A stretch of 64,000 bases of DNA from CAXQZM01 sp965229645 (GTDB taxonomy: Bacteria; Pseudomonadota; Alphaproteobacteria; UBA7985): positions 1,116,001 to 1,180,000 of the forward strand of contig OZ245893.1 in assembly GCA_965229645.1 (NCBI GenBank). The letters are read 5' to 3'. The notes under the pieces were generated by a model. It searched no databases. It was not told the DNA's origin and saw only the letters and a program-made list of their open reading frames with translations. Made by a program: the position numbers and the translations under genes. Within the stretch, counting starts at the first letter, position 1. The number at the start of each line of letters is the position of its first letter. Below, in pieces: positions 62,314 through 64,000 of the stretch.

Positions 62314-64000
62314 TCGCGCTTAACTTGCACTTTTAGCAGAGTATGAAGACCAGCCTGGCTTGCCGCGATTAAGCCAACGGAGGTCAAGGCTGGCCAGTGT
62401 TCTTGCAAGGTTTCAAGGGCGAGCCTGAGTCTATCACTTCCCCTAAAGTCCTGCCATGCCCGCACCAGCGTTGCCAACGCCGCGACCGAATTGACCTTAC
62501 AGCAATCGACCAACAGCGCCTGGATGTTCTCTATGCCCGATTGGTCAAAGAGTGAAGCAGCTTTCTGTTCCTCTATCCAGTTTAGAACAAAGTACTCGCC
62601 TAAAATGTCAGGCGTTAGACCCTCAAGGGGCGGATCCGTTTTGTCGACCTGGGCCTCGACCGTTCGTCCCAATCGTTTATAGGCTGCGGTAAGCCTAGCG
62701 CGATTATTGGCACAATCTGCCGTCAGGCCGTAAAATTTAGGATCAATGCCAAGGTCGTGGAATTGTCTCAACTCAAAACGTCCGCAAAAAGTTGCCAAGA
62801 CGGCCAATCGGTCAGCACCTTGGTCATTTGGGTTTGATCCCTCCCCCCACTGCCGCTGTTGCAGCGCAAACGCCTTGTGCAAAAGCTCCTCCATGAAGGC
62901 GGGCGATTCTCTCTCTTCCTCTGCGGTCGCGTCAGCGTCAAAGATCAGAGCCAATATCATTGCGAATAGAGGGCGACGCAGGCCCATATCGCTGTTTAAC
63001 GTCGCTATAAACGGTTCAGATGTCTCCCAAGGTATGGGGCTGAGCCCCACGCGCTTGCGCCAACTCTGGGCGATCTTAAACAGCGTTTCCCCTTTCATAG
63101 GTTCAAGGGTCAAGCAAGGGTCGCACTGGCTATACATTTTTGCGATTAGGTCATCACACTGCCGCTCATCGAGGACATGCAACCAGGTGGAATTAAGATT
63201 GGGCCGCAGGCTTTCTTTCGTTTCTAAGCTGGGCAACGGGTCTCGATCAATGATCAGCAATCGCAACTTATGCCCTCGATTCCAGCGTGGATCAGAAAAT
63301 CTCTTCACGATACTATGCAACAATCGCGTTTTTTCTGGAAAACCCGAAATATAATCGATGACGATTAGAGTAGGCTCATGAAGTTCTGAAACGGCGAGCC
63401 TAGCGCGCCAAGTGTCTACTTCGTCGAAAAACAAAAACCCCGCCTGCCAAGGGAGTTCCAGGTCTTTAACTAGCTTCAAGGCCAGCCGACTCTTTCCTTG
63501 CCCGCCTTCCCCAGAAATTTGCCACCAAGCCAACGGGGCGTCATCATCCAAAAATGCCCGCACTGCGGCCAACTCGTCCACGCGGCCTGCAAAGTCGGAC
63601 AATCGATCTGAATACTCTAAGCCATAGATCGGACTAAATCCCTGGTTCCAACTTCGGGGTTTAGGGCTGGTCAGCGGCAGCCGTGCCTGATTGTCCAGAT
63701 GGATTTCAATTTGTTTTAATTGTTCAGTGATTTGATCGGTCGAAAGGGCCAGATGGACCAGATGCGCGCTCTGAATCTCCGCTTCCTTGGGGGAGAGTTG
63801 GCTAATTTCCTGTCCAATTGTGCCAGTCAAACGCAGGGCGAGAGATTGAGCCGCCTCGTCCAGTTTAGCGCCAGCTTGCTCGACCTGTTCCCGTGCCCAT
63901 TGTGCGTAAATTTGGGCGCAACTGATCGGTTGGCCGCGCTTTGCCGCCTCGCGTTGACGGGCTGCTATTGCTTTCGCACCTGGGTGCTCAAGGAACTCCA
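60180..64000 (-). CDS. STAND-like NTPase with ankyrin-repeat tail, N-terminus beyond the right edge
   Basis: The frame is open and codon-like from 60180 to the window end, giving 1273 visible residues; the apparent start at 63830 is only an internal TTG. Order of parts: a charged helical N-terminal region (63600-64000), a GRVDELAAV box (about 63577-63600), Walker A SGEGGQGKSRLALK (about 63488-63517), Walker B LIVIDYISG (about 63345-63370), LRLLIIDRD, a helical region to about 62320, then about 21 ankyrin units to the C-terminus. The plan is NLR-like: a switch ATPase with a repeat sensor. The DNA is AT-richer than the core. Family-level function is inference. Confidence 0.75.
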   Translation of the reverse strand, partial: EFLEHPGAKAIAARQREAAKRGQPISCAQIYAQWAREQVEQAGAKLDEAAQSLALRLTGTIGQEISQLSPKEAEIQSAHLVHLALSTDQITEQLKQIEIHLDNQARLPLTSPKPRSWNQGFSPIYGLEYSDRLSDFAGRVDELAAVRAFLDDDAPLAWWQISGEGGQGKSRLALKLVKDLELPWQAGFLFFDEVDTWRARLAVSELHEPTLIVIDYISGFPEKTRLLHSIVKRFSDPRWNRGHKLRLLIIDRDPLPSLETKESLRPNLNSTWLHVLDERQCDDLIAKMYSQCDPCLTLEPMKGETLFKIAQSWRKRVGLSPIPWETSEPFIATLNSDMGLRRPLFAMILALIFDADATAEEERESPAFMEELLHKAFALQQRQWGEGSNPNDQGADRLAVLATFCGRFELRQFHDLGIDPKFYGLTADCANNRARLTAAYKRLGRTVEAQVDKTDPPLEGLTPDILGEYFVLNWIEEQKAASLFDQSGIENIQALLVDCCKVNSVAALATLVRAWQDFRGSDRLRLALETLQEHWPALTSVGLIAASQAGLHTLLKVQVKRDEEINGHLLLIGAALGHIEVVQVMLKNGASPTWIHKSSGIFPLLIAAQNGHTDVVNALLRHGANPNQVEPRQGAFPLLIAAINGHVGVVKVLLDSKAKANQVNSRNGAFPLLMATQCGNSDLVHVLLDRSADSNQVNSKNGAFPLLVAAQEGYDNVVRALLDKNAEPNKIDPGQGVFPLLVAAEHGHVGSVKALLEKNAKPNQVNSKSGAFPLLIAAQNGHIDVVRPLLCKKADLDKVDPIYGYFPLLLASYHGHTEVVQALLDKNADPNQVNATNGATPLLVAAQNGHLEIVMALLSKGAELEKVDFRTGNTPLLTASQSGHFDVVQALLEKGSKPDEANLRTGVFPLLMASGGGHVEVAQTLLDQGADPNQVEPGTGAFPLLLASQNAHVELVKVLLNERANPDQVLTNHGVFPLLISAEKGHIDVVEVLLDKNAEPNMENTKNGTFSLLMASQNGHLNVVHALLNKNAEPNKINRRNGVFPLLMASQDGHVSVVHALLNNNAKPNMVNTRNGSFPLLVASENGHAEVVQALLDKNAEPNKVNAANGSFPLLVASLNGRFDAVRILLKNGADPNKIDPGQGGFPLLLAAESGHVDVVQVLLDKDADPNEVNPRNGTFPLLMACQNGHFDVALVLLDQGADPNQVESKTGAFPLLMASQGCHVAIIELLLARGAEAGAATYHGVTAINAAKQEGHQEVVDLLIAAGTKKT

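Noticed and set aside
63828..63830. TTG at 63830 as the start of the NTPase-ankyrin gene
   Set aside because: The same frame continues with no stop and coding-like sequence to the window edge, so the gene is partial.

Overview
The window is chromosomal DNA from a GC-rich Gram-negative bacterium, most likely an alphaproteobacterium. The evidence is the fabD-fabG-acpP-fabF-mltG order, the cysteine-free 41-aa bL36, a DUF2842 protein, a DUF455 protein, the phoR-pstSCAB-phoB order with long PstC and PstA subunits, and an inositol catabolism cluster. The family or genus cannot be fixed from sequence alone. Most of the window is ordinary dense housekeeping DNA. The two edges (about 1-1040 and 60180-64000) are visibly more AT-rich and look accessory.

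Layout: 1-1040 is the N-terminal part of an AAA15-type ATPase running off the left edge. 1325-4206 is an agmatinase-type ureohydrolase overlapping acetoacetyl-CoA synthetase. 4212-8417 holds a secreted esterase, a YHYH lipoprotein, an SUMF1-domain protein and two small membrane proteins. 8438-17526 is a myo-inositol catabolism locus: a leftward operon (substrate-binding protein, permease, ATPase, iolB) diverging from a rightward one (iolD, iolE, Gfo/Idh/MocA dehydrogenase, RpiR-type regulator). 17705-23756 is a leftward fatty-acid synthesis cluster followed by mltG and a ClC channel. 23804-29028 carries a response regulator, rpmJ, a TIM-barrel protein with a lipid A-type acyltransferase, an HNH endonuclease, a DUF2842 protein and an EamA transporter. 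29139-40496 holds an autotransporter-like protein, two overlapping cysteine desulfurases with cysE, an alpha/beta hydrolase, tyrS, a giant AsmA-like protein and a peroxiredoxin. 40692-46871 is a DUF455 protein and a leftward beta-oxidation operon (fadD, thiolase, HAD/ECH fusion). 47000-54758 is the phosphate regulon core with a clear Pho box. 54734-60144 holds an inositol-phosphatase family gene, yaaA, tRNA-Pro, purD, xseA and an M23 peptidase. 60180-64000 is a partial STAND-like NTPase with about 21 ankyrin units.

The two most interesting signals are different in kind. First, a family of intergenic elements with ATACCARCGG-type inverted ends recurs seven times (6347, 12405, 17535, 21374, 24826, 26775, 40514). 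It has at least three size classes and variable internal 48-bp modules. One copy is cut off inside the iolD leader and another supplies the stop codon of a coding sequence. Second, the right-edge NTPase-ankyrin giant, with nearly uniform 34-residue (102-bp) repeats, resembles an NLR-like intracellular sensor. No CRISPR array, rRNA, integrase or transposase is visible.
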